A stretch of 64,000 bases of DNA. It comes from Paracentrotus lividus. Its lineage: Eukaryota; Echinodermata; Echinoidea; Camarodonta; Echinidae. Each line of letters opens with the position of its first letter. Position 1 is the first letter of the stretch. The notes under the pieces were generated by a model. That model saw only the letters and a program-made list of their open reading frames with translations, searched no databases and was not told the DNA's origin. Below are positions 39,712 to 53,488 of this stretch, in pieces. The DNA lies in NCBI GenBank assembly GCA_940671915.1, contig CALNVZ010003429.1, positions 24,980,815-25,044,814 on the forward strand, read 5' to 3'. The translations under genes were made by a program, and so were the position numbers.

Positions 39712-39867
39712 TGCAGCAAATTTTTCCTTCAAGAATATAAAAATTTCTCTCTTGTTGACTGGCTTTTGTTCTTGCATCAAATCTTTGATTTCATTCCATA
39801 GTTTCATAACACTGAAAGCCTAATGAAATAAATCTTGGTCTAATTTTTTTTTTGCCTGAGCTGTACA
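39712..39867 (-). repeat. Coding-like retroelement/transposon scrap, copy 1 (LWNEI..MQE..KPVNK)
   Basis: The minus strand reads FSVMKLWNEIKDLMQEQKPV followed by NK, after a decayed ILDQDLFH segment with an internal stop. The same peptide pattern occurs at 49256-49413. Confidence 0.65.
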
Positions 39868-40000
39868 GTAAAAACTCACTATAACAAGGTCCTTGTGACC
39901 ATGGAAATTACCTTGTTATATCAGGAATCTCTTTATAAAGGGTACAATATGAAATAAAACAAAGAATTGGGACCAGCAAAATCACACCTGCTATATAATC

Positions 40001-40172
40001 TGTGCCCTGCCCTATAACAGAAAGAGTTATGATCAATTGCAAATTTGAAACAACCATTCTGATTGGTTCACAGTGAGACTTCTATGTGAGAAGTCTATGC
40101 AACAATGATTCCGATTGGTTACTATCAATTTGCAATTGCAATTGGTACTTACTCTTTATGTTACAGGGCACA
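40001..40172. mobile_element. MITE with TGTGCCCTG ends (copy 2 of the GCAATTGATC family)
   Basis: TGTGCCCTG..ATAACAGAAAGAG at the left and CTCTTTATGTTACAGGGCACA at the right. The interior GATCAATTGCAAATTTGAAA and ATTGGTTAC relate it to 30276. It interrupts another repeat (ACCTTGTTATATCAGGAATC, resuming ATCAGACCTCTTTATAAAG). Confidence 0.75.
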
Positions 40173-40271
40173 GGAATATCGCTGTATCAGACCTCTTTAT
40201 AAAGGGCTTCCATTGCAGATGTTTTCTTTGTAGCAATCAGGTAATACAATATCAGTCTTTCATTTTTTCCA

Positions 40272-43200
40272 TCATTGCACAGGCACGAAGCTCTCGTAGC
40301 CAAACTTCTGCTCAAAGACGTGTACATACTTCTCACAGTGTTCACCTATTAAAGAGAGAGAGAAAGAGATGGAGAACAGTAAGGAGGATGAAGAGAGATC
40401 ATTGGAGCAGATGGATAACATAAGGGAAAGAATGAGGGAAAGAATGAGGGAGGCAGAGAAAGAGAGATAGAGACAGAGAGTCAGAGACAGACAGATGAGA
40501 GAAAGGTATAATGGAGAAGGATGAAAAGAGAGCATTACAGTATATGGGACGGATGACATGAGGAAAACAATGAGGAAGGAGATAGAGAGAGAGAGAGAGA
40601 GAGAAATATACCGTGAAGATGGATGGAAAGGGGCCATGAGAGATGGGATTGGGGTTATTATAGATCCCTGCAAGAATTTGATTATTCCATCAAAAGTAAA
40701 ATCAAATAAATTTATGATCTCTTTTTTTTTTTTTGGGGGGGGGGGGATAATTATATCAGAAAAAAGGTGCAGAGCATTTTCAGATTATACAACAAATATG
40801 ATCTTATTTACAATACACACTTTACATAGACAGGGAGAAACAGCAAAAGGAAAAGTCAGTTAAATTTCATAAAGCCTTATCTTTCATAATGCCTTATCTG
40901 CCATATTTCTTGGCAGGATGAGCGTTCATGTATTCAAATTTGGCCAGGAGGAACATCACCATGGATAATATCGTCTGTTGGGAGCCAGAAGGGCGTTATT
41001 GCATCTTATAGATGTTCCGTTGAGAGCCAGAAGGGCGCTATTACTGTACAAAGTCAATGGTAATAGCGCCCTTCTGGCTCCCAAAGGAACATCCTTGATC
41101 TGCAATAGCGCCCTTCTGGCTCCAAGCCGACGATATGTGAAAATGTTTTAATAAATATTTTTGTTATATGTCCCATGCTTCCTTCAAGCATTCAGAGCAG
41201 CATACACCTACCTGGAGCAAACATAGGATTCCCTCTCATCCGCAGGTTCCGTTGCTCAAAGAACTTGAAGACCGTGTAGAAGAGCATGTCATCCTCTACG
41301 TTCAAAGCAGCCTCCAGGAACTTCCTTGACGAGGCACTCTCTGCACCACCAACACTGCGCAGGAACCGCAGAGCAGCAAGGATCTGGTTCTTGGAGAGAA
41401 GGACCTCGATGATCTCTTCATTGGCTGTTGTTAATCTCTAGAAGAGGTAGAGAATAGAAAGACAAACATAAAGACGTGTTATGAGGCTTGACACCATCAA
41501 GGAATTTCCTTGACGCACTCTCCGCTCCACAAACACTGCAGGAACCTCAAAGCAGCCAGGATCTGGTTCTTGGACAGAAGGACCTCAATGATCTCCTCGT
41601 TGGCTGTCGTCAGTCTCTGAAAGAGTCAGAAAATTGAAAGACAAGCATAAAGATACGTAACAGAGCATGAAATCCTCAAGGAAATTCCTGGACAAATTAA
41701 CCTCCACACCCCAACAATGCGCAGGATCCGCAATGCAGCTAGGATCTGGTTCTTGGACAGAAGGACCATAATGGTCTCTTTTATTGGCCGTCGTTGATCT
41801 CTGAAAGCGGTAGAAAATTTAAAAGGAAAATTAAAGATGAGGTAAACGATCAAATTATTATCAACAAAATTTATGGACAAATCATGGGCTGCATAGTTTG
41901 GTATTTTCAGTAAACACCTTCTAATAGGACATGAAATAATGATGGTCTACAGATTCCCAGATTGGATTGGGTTGCAGGGGTTCCCTACATTCAAGAACAT
42001 ACCTTTAGCATATTTATATATATATTCTAAAGTATAATTATGTAGAAACATAACTTTAGCAGGAGAAAAAAAATAATCTTAAATTGCGAGAGTAGGAGTG
42101 ACTTGATTGATAAATACCAAACAAGACACTTATTGCTAATATTAAACGCTCAGGTGATAATATACCTCCAATCAAAACATACATGTACCTTCTTAACAAT
42201 GTCTAGTTCCAGTTGGTAAGCCGAAGGACTAAATCCCTCTTCTGAGAGTAGGAGAAAATTTATTGATAATAAAGACCAAACAAATCACAGATTGCTAACT
42301 TTTGACATCAGCAGAGCTACCTCAACTCAAGAATACCATACCTTGAGCATGTCCAGTGCTAGTTGGTAAGCCGGAGGATAACAGCTTTCCAGCGACAGTA
42401 AGAGACAAGCGATAGGTTTGGAGTCGCTCAAGACATGGTACTGAAGGAACTGATGAAGCTGGTAGAAACAGTTGTGATGGACGAGGGTGTTGATCACCAA
42501 CTCGTATAAGAAATGCTGATAAAACAAGGGTTAAAACATAAAATATGGTTATTTCACATAAACAAGCAGATGAATTAATTCAATGTAGTGGGTCTAGCAA
42601 TGAATAGTACGAGTTATACACCAATCCTACTTCACAACATTGTATACATGTTATATTTATATGCTGTTTATTATAATGTACTTGTATATTATATTTTGTA
42701 TTTACTTTGTATTCAGTAAGCTCACTGTTTTCACCAACTGTCATGATCGCATTTATTATGTATGTATATCATTTGTAAATATGTTTCTTTGTTTGTACTC
42801 TCATACCCCGAGAGGGGGTCGATAGAGTCAATAAATCTTATCTTATCTTATCTTGATACATGTAATGGCGGCCATAGCTGGAGGGCTTCCAATGGGCTAT
42901 TCAATGAGCCAGGTGTGCGTACATACATTTTCCTTCTTTACGCATACTGGAAGCCCCCCAGCTCTGGGCACCACGAGACAAAACAACACCTAAACTTAAT
43001 CAGTCTCAAGCAAGAGGATCTGGAATAGGAATTCAGTGTGACCAATTGAAGCCCGACTGCAGAGGTGCAGAGCAAATCTTATGCAGCTTGTAGATTAAAT
43101 ATATCCTTACCTGCACAGGGATTTGATACTGGTTGAGAGAGCGGATGTATTCGACTAACACTGCCACCAAGAACTTGTGATTAGAATCCTGAAAAGTAAA

Positions 43201-46200
43201 TGAAATGAGATAATAAAATACTGAATATGAAGTTTATCTTGATGAACAGTGTGTTGGTGCAATAAAGGGCGGAGTCTTTAGTAACAAAGGAACACAAACT
43301 TGACCCACATACATGCCTGAATATCCTATGAAACTACTATAACAAATCTCCACCATCAAGTTGGTCAAATAGCATGGTGTCGTTTATTTTTCTCGTTCAA
43401 GTTAATACTACCTGTGTACTCTATCACTTCAAATGTGAATACTGTATCTCAGAATCACATTATCATACTGATCCAAGTCATATTGTTAGGCAATGCATTG
43501 TAATATTTCATTTGACATTAGCAGATAGCTGCCAGCTTGTTAAGCTACATGTAAGAAGTACCAGCAAGGATAAGTTTTTATAAACATTTTTTTGTTTTTT
43601 TGTTTGGTACAACAGTAAATAGTTACTCTTTATACATGTAGTTAATCTTATAAATGCTAATAAATTGTGTTTAAGAGGACCCACAGACATATATAAACAT
43701 ACACCAGCTGCTACTCTACAAATTAAATACCACATACACATGTATCTAAATCCAAATACCAACATAAATTTTGAAAATAAAGTTTAAACAATATACATAC
43801 ATTGTAACTAAGCAAAATGATAGGATTTATGCACACTATAAAATACAAATCTAGAAATCGATCAATCCATCAAATACATTGACAGACTGTGAAGGCAGAG
43901 TTGTTTTGTGCATGTGAGTTCTAAATTAGAAATTTTTGTAACACACTATTGATGTTATCATCGTCGCACAGCATACAGACCTACAGTGTTGATTTAAACA
44001 AACTCTCCATGGAACGATGATGTTCTATTTTCAAGCAATTCTTGAGTTTCATAATATATTCTCCACCAATGTTAATGATCATGAGATGCCTACTTTTCTT
44101 TGTGGGTCGACAACTTATTTTTCCCCATAGGCCTATAGCATGCATCAACAGTGAGAGTTTACAAAATAAAGAAATATTTAACAGAATGATGAATCCCAAG
44201 CAGAGGCAAGAATAAGGATTAATAAATAGAACTATGTGTGATCCAAGGAAAGAGAAATATAGTGAAAATTCATGGTGTTGAGTACACTGTTGTAGACCAA
44301 TCTCTCATGATTAATGCTAGGAGCGACATCACAATTAGGGCGCAACTTGCACCCATGTATTATGAAATGTAGTAATTAGTAATTTGTGCAATTAACTATA
44401 AAGAGAAGCTTTAAAAGATTCTGATAAGGCCTACAAGGTTTGTTGAGATCTTAAAAATTGCCCCTACCCCGTAACCAAGGCGAACAACTTGCTTTCTTCT
44501 TACATGACGGTGAAAATATGAGCAGCATGTCTGTAATGCTGAGAATACATAATAAAATGGCTGCCTATGACCACCTGTACTTACTTGTTCTACATTTATG
44601 TAAGTTGTTTTCTTATTAGGGACTATGAAACAGTTGTTGAATTTCTTACAAAAAACCTCCATCAGCATGTGTCAATAAAAAAAAAATGAATAAAAATAAT
44701 GTAGCGTTGGAGGGATAGGGTTAGGGTTATTGTTGCTAGAATTAGCTAATCATGTCTTTTCCAGAGCCCATATTATCATCTAAGCAGTTAATTTGTTTGA
44801 TCATGATGAGTTCACAATAAAGTTTATTTCAATTAAGTATCAGTGCACTATACTATACTATGAGGTACAAACAATTACCAAAGGACCACAAACTGATAAC
44901 TGATAATCAATGTAACTGATACACAAAAACATAATATGCAAATCATACACTAAATAGCTAGTCTGACTTAAGCAAATTAAAGTGTTAAAAACCCACTGTT
45001 CATTGAAAGAAATCTTCTACATGAACGTCTAATACAAAGACCTGACATTAGATATCGTCGGCTTGGAGCCAGAAGGGCGCTATTGCAAATCAAGGATGTT
45101 CCGTTGGGAGCCAGAAGGGTGCTATCACCATTGACTTTGTACAGCAATGGCGCCCTTCTGGCTCTCAACGGAACATCTATAAGATGCAATAACGCCCTTA
45201 TGGCTCCCAACAGACGATATACTAACATACTTGTTGACTGCACAATAACTTACCTTCATTCTCACCTTCATGGACACAATTCAAAATAAAGATATAAAAT
45301 CATCACATAGTTTAGATAAATATAAAAATGTATATTTTCATTGGATAATAAGTACATAACCATAATGTAAAATTATGAACCAATTGGACACAAAACAAGA
45401 ATAGAGTAAACAAAAACTGGGTATAAACGGCTGTAATAATTAAGCCCAATATGGACACTGTCCCTTCTGTAGCCATTTTGTAAGGGAGCAACGCTGGCCT
45501 AATTAAAGTCTTTTATTATATACCCCGTTCCACGTGAGTATAGCACACCCTGCATATTTGTATAATTATGTTGGAAGCACATCCTGGTATTGAGCCACAT
45601 GGTGTTTGATGCAGTAGTGTTTGCAGAACAATAGGTCTTTTTCAAGCTGGCATGCTGGCATGGGTTTACTTGCCACCGTTTTTGAGCCGTTCTGAAACCC
45701 TTTTGTATCCATTTTGTAGCCGTTTTATTCAGCCGGACTTCTTCAAAAAGAGCAAGAAAAGAGAGGAAAAACAGCTAGAAAACGACAAGTGGCAGAAGAG
45801 GGCTTGCTCACTATGGTGCGTTATAACCAAGGGTAAACAAATTGGACACAAGTCAGTGCACTTTTCTCGTCCATGGTCTTCACAGTGTATTTCTTTCCTT
45901 TTTTTTTTGCTTAAAGATTTAATAGATTACCACTACTATAAAGTACCAAGTAATCTGTAGAACTTACTTTCCTTTCTGCTACTGGTGTGAGTACATGAGT
46001 ATACATATCAGATTGCTCTATCACGACCCTTGACCCCACTGGAACTCTGGCTGCTGATTGGTTGTTCTTTGGTGAAGACGTTTCCTCCACCTGTGTTCAC
46101 AAATGAAATTTAAAAAATTTGGAATCTTGATCATTCGATAATATCAGTAAAACACTTTTGTAGATTATTAAATGAGCTTTGTAACGAGGAAAGATAAAAT

Positions 46201-49200
46201 CTGATGGAATTGGACAAAAGTTGAGAATGATGAAGAAATTCAAAGACTTACCTGCCAACAAATTTGGGGAGAAAATGCAGACTGAAATTGTACAATGAAG
46301 GTGAGAACTTAAGGAAGATGCCCTTCTCACATAGGCTTGGTTATACATTGTAAACTTTGGGCTTTCCAATTCAATTGAACTTGAAGTTCTCTTTCTCATT
46401 CTTAATTTGTCGCTAGAAGAGTAAAACATGTAGTGAGAATTAGGCCAACAACATGACAATATTAGCGCAATAGCTATTTAGCTTAGGCTGCTGAAACTTT
46501 ACTAGCCATCATCAGTCATCCTGGATATATTTTGATGATCATTAGCCTCTCATAGTACGAACATTGGACGCGAGAATTAAACCTGTTTACATACCTGCAA
46601 TGCATGACGTTCAGCTAGGAAGCTCCTGTATACCTCATTGAGTTTGTTGAAGATTTTGGCTACGGTGGCAAGGGTGCAATGCTGGCCAGGAACAAGAGCT
46701 GAAAAAAAAAAACCAACAACAAAGAATGTTCCAATTGAAATAAGGATCTATACATTGTCTATCATTGAAAAAAACACAAAGTGAAAGTCAAAGTACTGCA
46801 TTTATTGTCTGATGTTATTATAACATTTCAAATTTTTTGGGAAAGGCTTTGCTCCTTTGAAAAGCAGAAGTTTGTATATATTAGACTCTGTACATGTACC
46901 GCCTGAAGAAAAGTGCAAATAGATGTACATGTAGTCTCAAAAGAAATTACCCCAAAAAAAAATTAAAAAACTTTATAATGAAAAAAATGTAATAAAAAGA
47001 AAAAAAATCCTGATATGCTTCAATAGCAGACACTTCTCCTGAATATCGGTCTGCATTCAACATCTATAAATGAGTCCCTTATCATAATCAGTCAATTTGT
47101 TTTGATAACATGAAATGAAGCGAAACATTTCAACAAAATGAATGTAAACTAACATCTGCATGAATAATAATAACAATTTACTAAATTCTTAATAAATATA
47201 CAAAGATGTAAAAATGATTAAATTCCCAACATAAAATCTGATCTTACCTGTTTGTAGGACAAAAAGAATGACCTTCTTGCTTTCTCTTCTTAGTAATAAG
47301 AAATCTATCAACCGACACTGAAAGTTGAAATTGAGAATAACCATTACAAGTACATGTACATGTATAGAACAGGTAACTATGTTATGGTTACTTGTTGAAC
47401 AACATCTGACAAATGATGTACATGTACATACACATATTTACAGGATATGATGGATATGAAACGCAATATCACATATCAACCTATGCCAAAAATCATCATC
47501 CATACCAACCATCTAAAAAAAATACAGTAAATATACGTTGTGCAATCCATCCATGTGTGACATATTGGATGACTAAAGATTATGGTTTAAAATGCGATAA
47601 CTTCTTGTATTCATTGTATCAATATTTGTAATTTTAGTTATCGTTTTTAGCACGTTTTTTTTTTTGCAATGCCCAAGAGCAACAATGCTGCATGATACAT
47701 TTATGATATCATCATTCATAATTTTCCTGTACAATCTTTCACAAGTTTTTATGAAGATGAAGTAAATCAATTGGGCGGGAACTCACCTTATCTGGAATCA
47801 TAGGAACCAAGGCATCTAATTTCAGATTGATATGCCATAGACAACCTAGCTTAGCATCAATGACAATGTTTGGTTGGAATACTACCCAGTTAGGAGAATC
47901 TGGAATCGGTCATGCATGTCAAGGTGTTAATATTATAATCTCCAAACAATTTCTGTTCGGTATTACACAGACATCTTTCTGTGAGAGCTAAAATGTTCAT
48001 GGGCGATATTTTTCCAATTTTGGATTAGCTCAGGGATTTCAAAGGAGCTTCAAATTAAAGAAGAAAATTTCAAAAGGACACACAGTCACACGCGAAATTT
48101 GGCAAAATAAAACAACACCGAAAATAAGCACTCTTACAGTATATTATACGACATCAGAACACCTTACTTATCATTTGATAATGATTATATTCTATAAAGT
48201 TTTATACCACATGCATATATATCACAGTACAATTTGACAATTCAATTGCTTCTAAATTATTTTAGCTGTTATCACTTTGCTGTAGTCTTACTGCCCTTGG
48301 GGATGCTACACCAAGAATGACTTAACGAATGACTGGAACATGTTATGACGCTATATAGTACTCACATTAGCCAAAGAACTGATCATTAGTCATTCTTGAA
48401 GTTATTTGTAAATTACCAACGATTTGGTGAAACACCATGCAGGTACATGTAAATACAAAACCATTTATACTCAGACTAAATTAAAAAGTAAAGGATACAG
48501 AGATCAACACCAACTTCCCTCATCTCGAGCCCGGTCTGTGTGGGAATCCCTGCTACCTTCAGCTTAACTGGCTTGATGGGGAGTGGGGCAAGCACAGGAT
48601 GATGGTAGTTACAGTAGTTGTCTGTTTCACTGGGAGCTAGGCCAATGTCAAACACCATTGATGTCTGGAAAGAAAGAAAAAGAAAAACACTTTAAAAATA
48701 TATTGAAACTGTTTGATGGGGAAGGGTAAAAGAGTAAAATTTTGGTATCTGTTGTAGTCATCAGTTTCAGTGAGGACAAGATAAATGTTTTGTCGAACAC
48801 AATCAATGAATAGAAAAGAAATAAATAAGCAACTTTAGAAATACACGCATTATGAATATCATAACCTTATTATAACACATGAATGAAAACAAACATGTGG
48901 ACATGTACAACCATATGAGAGCATTTTCCTATTTCATTTTGATGCACATAAATTAGAAAAACCGCAAAAACCTATGCAAATACTACAAGACTAAAACTGT
49001 AACACATTAAAACAAAGTTTCCAGACTAAAATTATGATAAAAAGTATTACCTTTGATGCCTGATGATGAACAACTACAAGATTATCCTGTGAAAAAAAAA
49101 AAGAGAGGAAATTTATATTATAGGCAAAATGTTAATACCATAGGTTATCTGTTACTTGTGATAACTTACATACATGAACAACAAGAGAAAAATTATTAGA

Positions 49201-52200
49201 CCAATCTCTTTTTCTATCTGGGTTTCTTCTCTCTTGACATCGGGGTTAGGGTTAGTCATAGCAGCCCATTCTTTTTTCAAGAGTTCAGAGAGTTTTTTCT
49301 TGTTGACTGGCTTGTGTTCCTGCATCCCATCATTAATTTCATTCCAAAGATTCAAAACACTGAAACCCTTATGTAAAAGATGTCGGTTTAATATTTTTTG
49401 CCTGAGCTGTACACTTTCATGCCCTCTTCAATGCTGTAATCAAACTACAAAATATAATACTCCAAATGATTATAATTTTTGTAAATTATTGGTCTATTTT
49501 ATAATGTGACTGAATAAACAATTTATAACAAATATCAATTGATTGGACATTTTCATCAACTAAAAATAACATTGGCAAATATACTTACAACTACATTGAC
49601 TGCAAATCTGCCACTCATGTTGAGTCGGAGAACATCTGTTTTCTTAGCCGGAGATTCCCTGAAAGATGAAATTTATCATTAAAATAAGTGTTTTTTTTAA
49701 TCTACATTGATCTCTACTTTACATTCCACAAACCCCGACATAGTGAAATGCACAGAATGAGACAAAACTTTCCCGATTATCTCCGCAAACCAAGTCTTTA
49801 AACAAGGAAGCCTTGTGACCAACCTCTTTACAACAGTATCTCCACCTCTATGTTGAGTAATCATCTTCTGCATACATGTACATGTTCATTATGTATAAGC
49901 AATAATTCAAGAGACTGTATGGATTTATCTTCTTCTCCAACAGGGTGTAAATGTAACAGCCTGAATGATAACAATAAGTATAAATTTGCATAGTGCAATA
50001 ACATGAACTAAATGTTTAGATTCTGCTGAGCTTAGCACATGCAGATAGCCTTATCATTTTTGAATGGTACACAAGTTTCATCATTAAGCATATAACTATT
50101 AGGTTCCTAGTGATGTACCGATTGTTTTATGACCAAAATCTTATTTTAGCCCAAAATGCAGATAGCCCTTTGTTGCACTAAAACCTTGACCAAGGGCCCA
50201 CATGGAAACGAATCTAGTAACTGTTTGGGCTTTTTAACCGTGAATGATTAAAGATATCAATCAAATCAATCAATCAATCATTACCTTTGTAATTGGTAGA
50301 GTACTATCTCTGCTCCTTGGCTTGACGGTCCCCTGGGTTGATGACGGAGCACAACTACATAAATCACACTGTACCTGAATATTAAACAACATGATGTAAT
50401 AAACTTAGTTTTATTCTCAAAATCGTGATGAGTTGGCAGATAAAAACTTGAACATTTGTATACCCCTGCAGATCTAAAAAAATGTAAAATAATTGAATAA
50501 TAAAAAATTAAAAAAAATTTAAAAAAATGCTGACCAACATACTACAACATATGGGATCAGGGATCACCTTTCCATGGCAATGCTGTGGCGGCTTAATTTT
50601 GGCGGTTCGAGAGCTGGGATTTGAACAGAGCACTAGACTGTATACACCTCAAGATTACCAAAGATAGGCGATTTTCACCAAAATTTGGGATACATGTACA
50701 AGGTTTTATCAGCCCACCAACAAAATACAAGTGTACACAACAAGATTCCATAAAGAAGACGCAAATCTCCAAGATCCAAATCTATAAGTCATGTAAAATC
50801 CTGGATGTTGAGTATCCTGAGTATAATAAGATTTTATTATAACAAGGTAAACTGCTTGGTCCCCACGGACCTCTTTGTAACAGAAGTAGATTGGAAAAGT
50901 TAGTCAAGAAAACTGTTCGGCTGACTGAACCATCAAGAATCCATGTTTCAAGGTGCATTTTAAGGTGTTGAATTATAACTAGATATGATTTAGTTTAATC
51001 TTGTAATTTAGAAAAAAAGGAGATTATACTTACAGAATAGCTATTGTCACATCTCTCTCTAGTAGACATAGTTTAGGAGGCTTAGGAATGACTGGAAGAT
51101 CAACTTCAAACTTTGGCAACTTGGTCACATTTCCTGTCTGCAAATAAAGAACAGAATATCCGTTTGAATATTTTTTGTACAAAATGTTAGAACATATCAA
51201 CTATTGTTGAATAATCCTGTCCTTTGATTGGTCAAAAGATTGGTTATGTCTTCAACCATGCCCCCAAAACATCTCATCAGTCAATAGTACTTGGATTTAT
51301 GCCTGTTGCCACCCTGGATGCCCCTTAGCACGGGCATAGTGCGATCCCCATTTGTTTACGTGCATAAGGCTGCTTTGCGCGATGCAATGATTTCAGATAC
51401 CATAATTTGCAGCGCGATTTGGTCTTAGTTAGTCTAAATTAGACCATGTATGTTATTTTTAGATCCCCTTGTTTTTCGGCATATAAACGATATATTGACT
51501 GCTTTTATTTTCAGGACATGGTCGTTTTTAGACTGCTCTCGGGAACTTTCGAATCTGCCATAACCCGCGACCTGCGGTCTTGGGTTATAGCAGATGCCGA
51601 ATTTCCCTTGAGCAGTCTAGAAAAGGCCATGCCCCTCAAAGCAGTCAATATATCTATACTATATTTCTCAAAGCATACTTTGATCCTTTATCCCTCAAAC
51701 AGTGTTACAACATTTACCTCACCAAACAATTGCTTCAGGCTTTCTTTTGCCTAATGTTGGGGTAGGAGGGTATAGTGTTAATCCAGGGGTGCAGTTAGTC
51801 ATTTGATTTGTGTATGGAATTTACTGCAGAGCAATTTTTGGTAGAGTAAATGTCATGGAATTCCTCAAACTTCCCTCAAGCTTACTCCTCAAATCGCTGT
51901 AACCGCCCTTCCATTTTTGCTCATGAAAGCCCCTTCAAAAATCTCTAACCCATCTTTCAGCTCTATCCTCAAACTGTTTGTCACCGCCTATCCATTTTAT
52001 CAGCTCACTGGAGGGTTTCAAAAACTTCCAATTTGTTTGTTTTGTTTTAACATGTTTGAGTACATCATTTTGGCAGGTGCATGTACACATACATGTACCT
52101 CTTAGGAGTAAGCTGTCCGTTCCTATTATACGCAGCCTCTGAGTGCTCAAGGGTTGTACTCAACACAATTAGCAACGGACGCAGTTTGATTGGACCTACC

Positions 52201-53416
52201 TTAAAGTGTATTGGTGTCAGCGTGTTACCAAGAGTTGAGGATGAAACTAGTAATAATGAACTCTCATTCTGAAAAAGAAAATAGCAAAATGCCAGACACA
52301 AACTTGACTTATCCTCTATTTATGACAAATAAAACAACTCATTTTGAAATACCACCAGAGATTATCACAAACCAAGAAGCACCTGCATAAGACCTGGGCA
52401 ACGCACTAGCACCTCTTACAGGCATTACTTTTCATGACAAAGTCTTTTGGTAAGGATTTTAAGTCATAGGTCCCCTCACTTATGTAAAACCACAAATTTT
52501 ATTTCTTACATTAGTGATGACAATAGTAGAGTTCAATCATGTTATAAATCAAATGTGCATTATACAAAGCAAATCTGCCAGTTCCAATTTCAAACAAATG
52601 CAAACCTACAATGGATTCAGTATGATATTTCAAACTGAAATTGAGTAATTTCAATGGTCCGTTTTCAATCTGAAAAGGCAAAAGTTTCAAGAGGCTGGCA
52701 TATAAATGCAGAACATAATGACTAAAGAGCACTGAAAATGATTCATAAAACAACACTCACCATGAATGTGAACCAATTGATGCTGATACTAACGGTCTTC
52801 AACGATCTTAAAGTCTTCTTCTCGGCAGTCACCTGATAAAGCTCCAACCCATGGTCTGTGATGAAGATGATCTCGTTGCCAGTGATCCAGTTGAAACCTA
52901 TGATCTTGGTGTTCTTACCCTAGGAGGTATAAACAAACAATAATACTAGGGAGTTTTGTTTTCTAAATTGTCTTGATGTGTCACCTTAACAAGGTAAAGA
53001 GGTGAAGAATGGAAGCTTTTGACAAATAATTATAATAATGGTGGCTTCTCCAAGCATGATGCTCAAAGCCTCTTACAGTGTGGACAGGCTGAGTCAAGAA
53101 CTTGAAATTTCTTGACTTGGCTTACCAGGAAAGTGGCATCATCACTAATGAAACCAGTGAGCATTACATGTGAAGGAGCCACACTTATCATCTAAATATT
53201 ATTATCTAAATCTAAACAATGTGAAGGGTAATAATGATAATACCTGGCAAACAAAGTGTTACAAACCTTGCAAGTTTGGGTATATTCTGTAGTATCAGCA
53301 CTGCCGGAATGAAAATTGATGAATTCCTGTAAGACAATTCAAAACAAAGAGGATTTATGAAAGTTTTGGTTATCATTTGGAATAATAAAATATTTCCACT
53401 TAAAATCATAGTTTAC

Positions 53417-53488
<72 letters not shown>

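Larger units (their letters stand above)
36842..40271. other. Intergenic interval between convergent annexin and RMC1 genes
   Basis: Holds the 3' UTRs of both genes (limits unknown), degenerate AATC-rich sequence at 37480-37700, a dispersed repeat at 38569, a MITE at 39272, a retroelement scrap at 39712 and a MITE at 40001. No further exon seen. Confidence 0.6.

Noticed and set aside
45652-45960. 102-codon plus ORF
   Set aside because: Antisense within RMC1 intron 15, ends in a T run, no recognisable family.
49174-49509. 111-codon plus ORF
   Set aside because: The complementary strand shows the conserved coding-like scrap, so the plus frame is a shadow.
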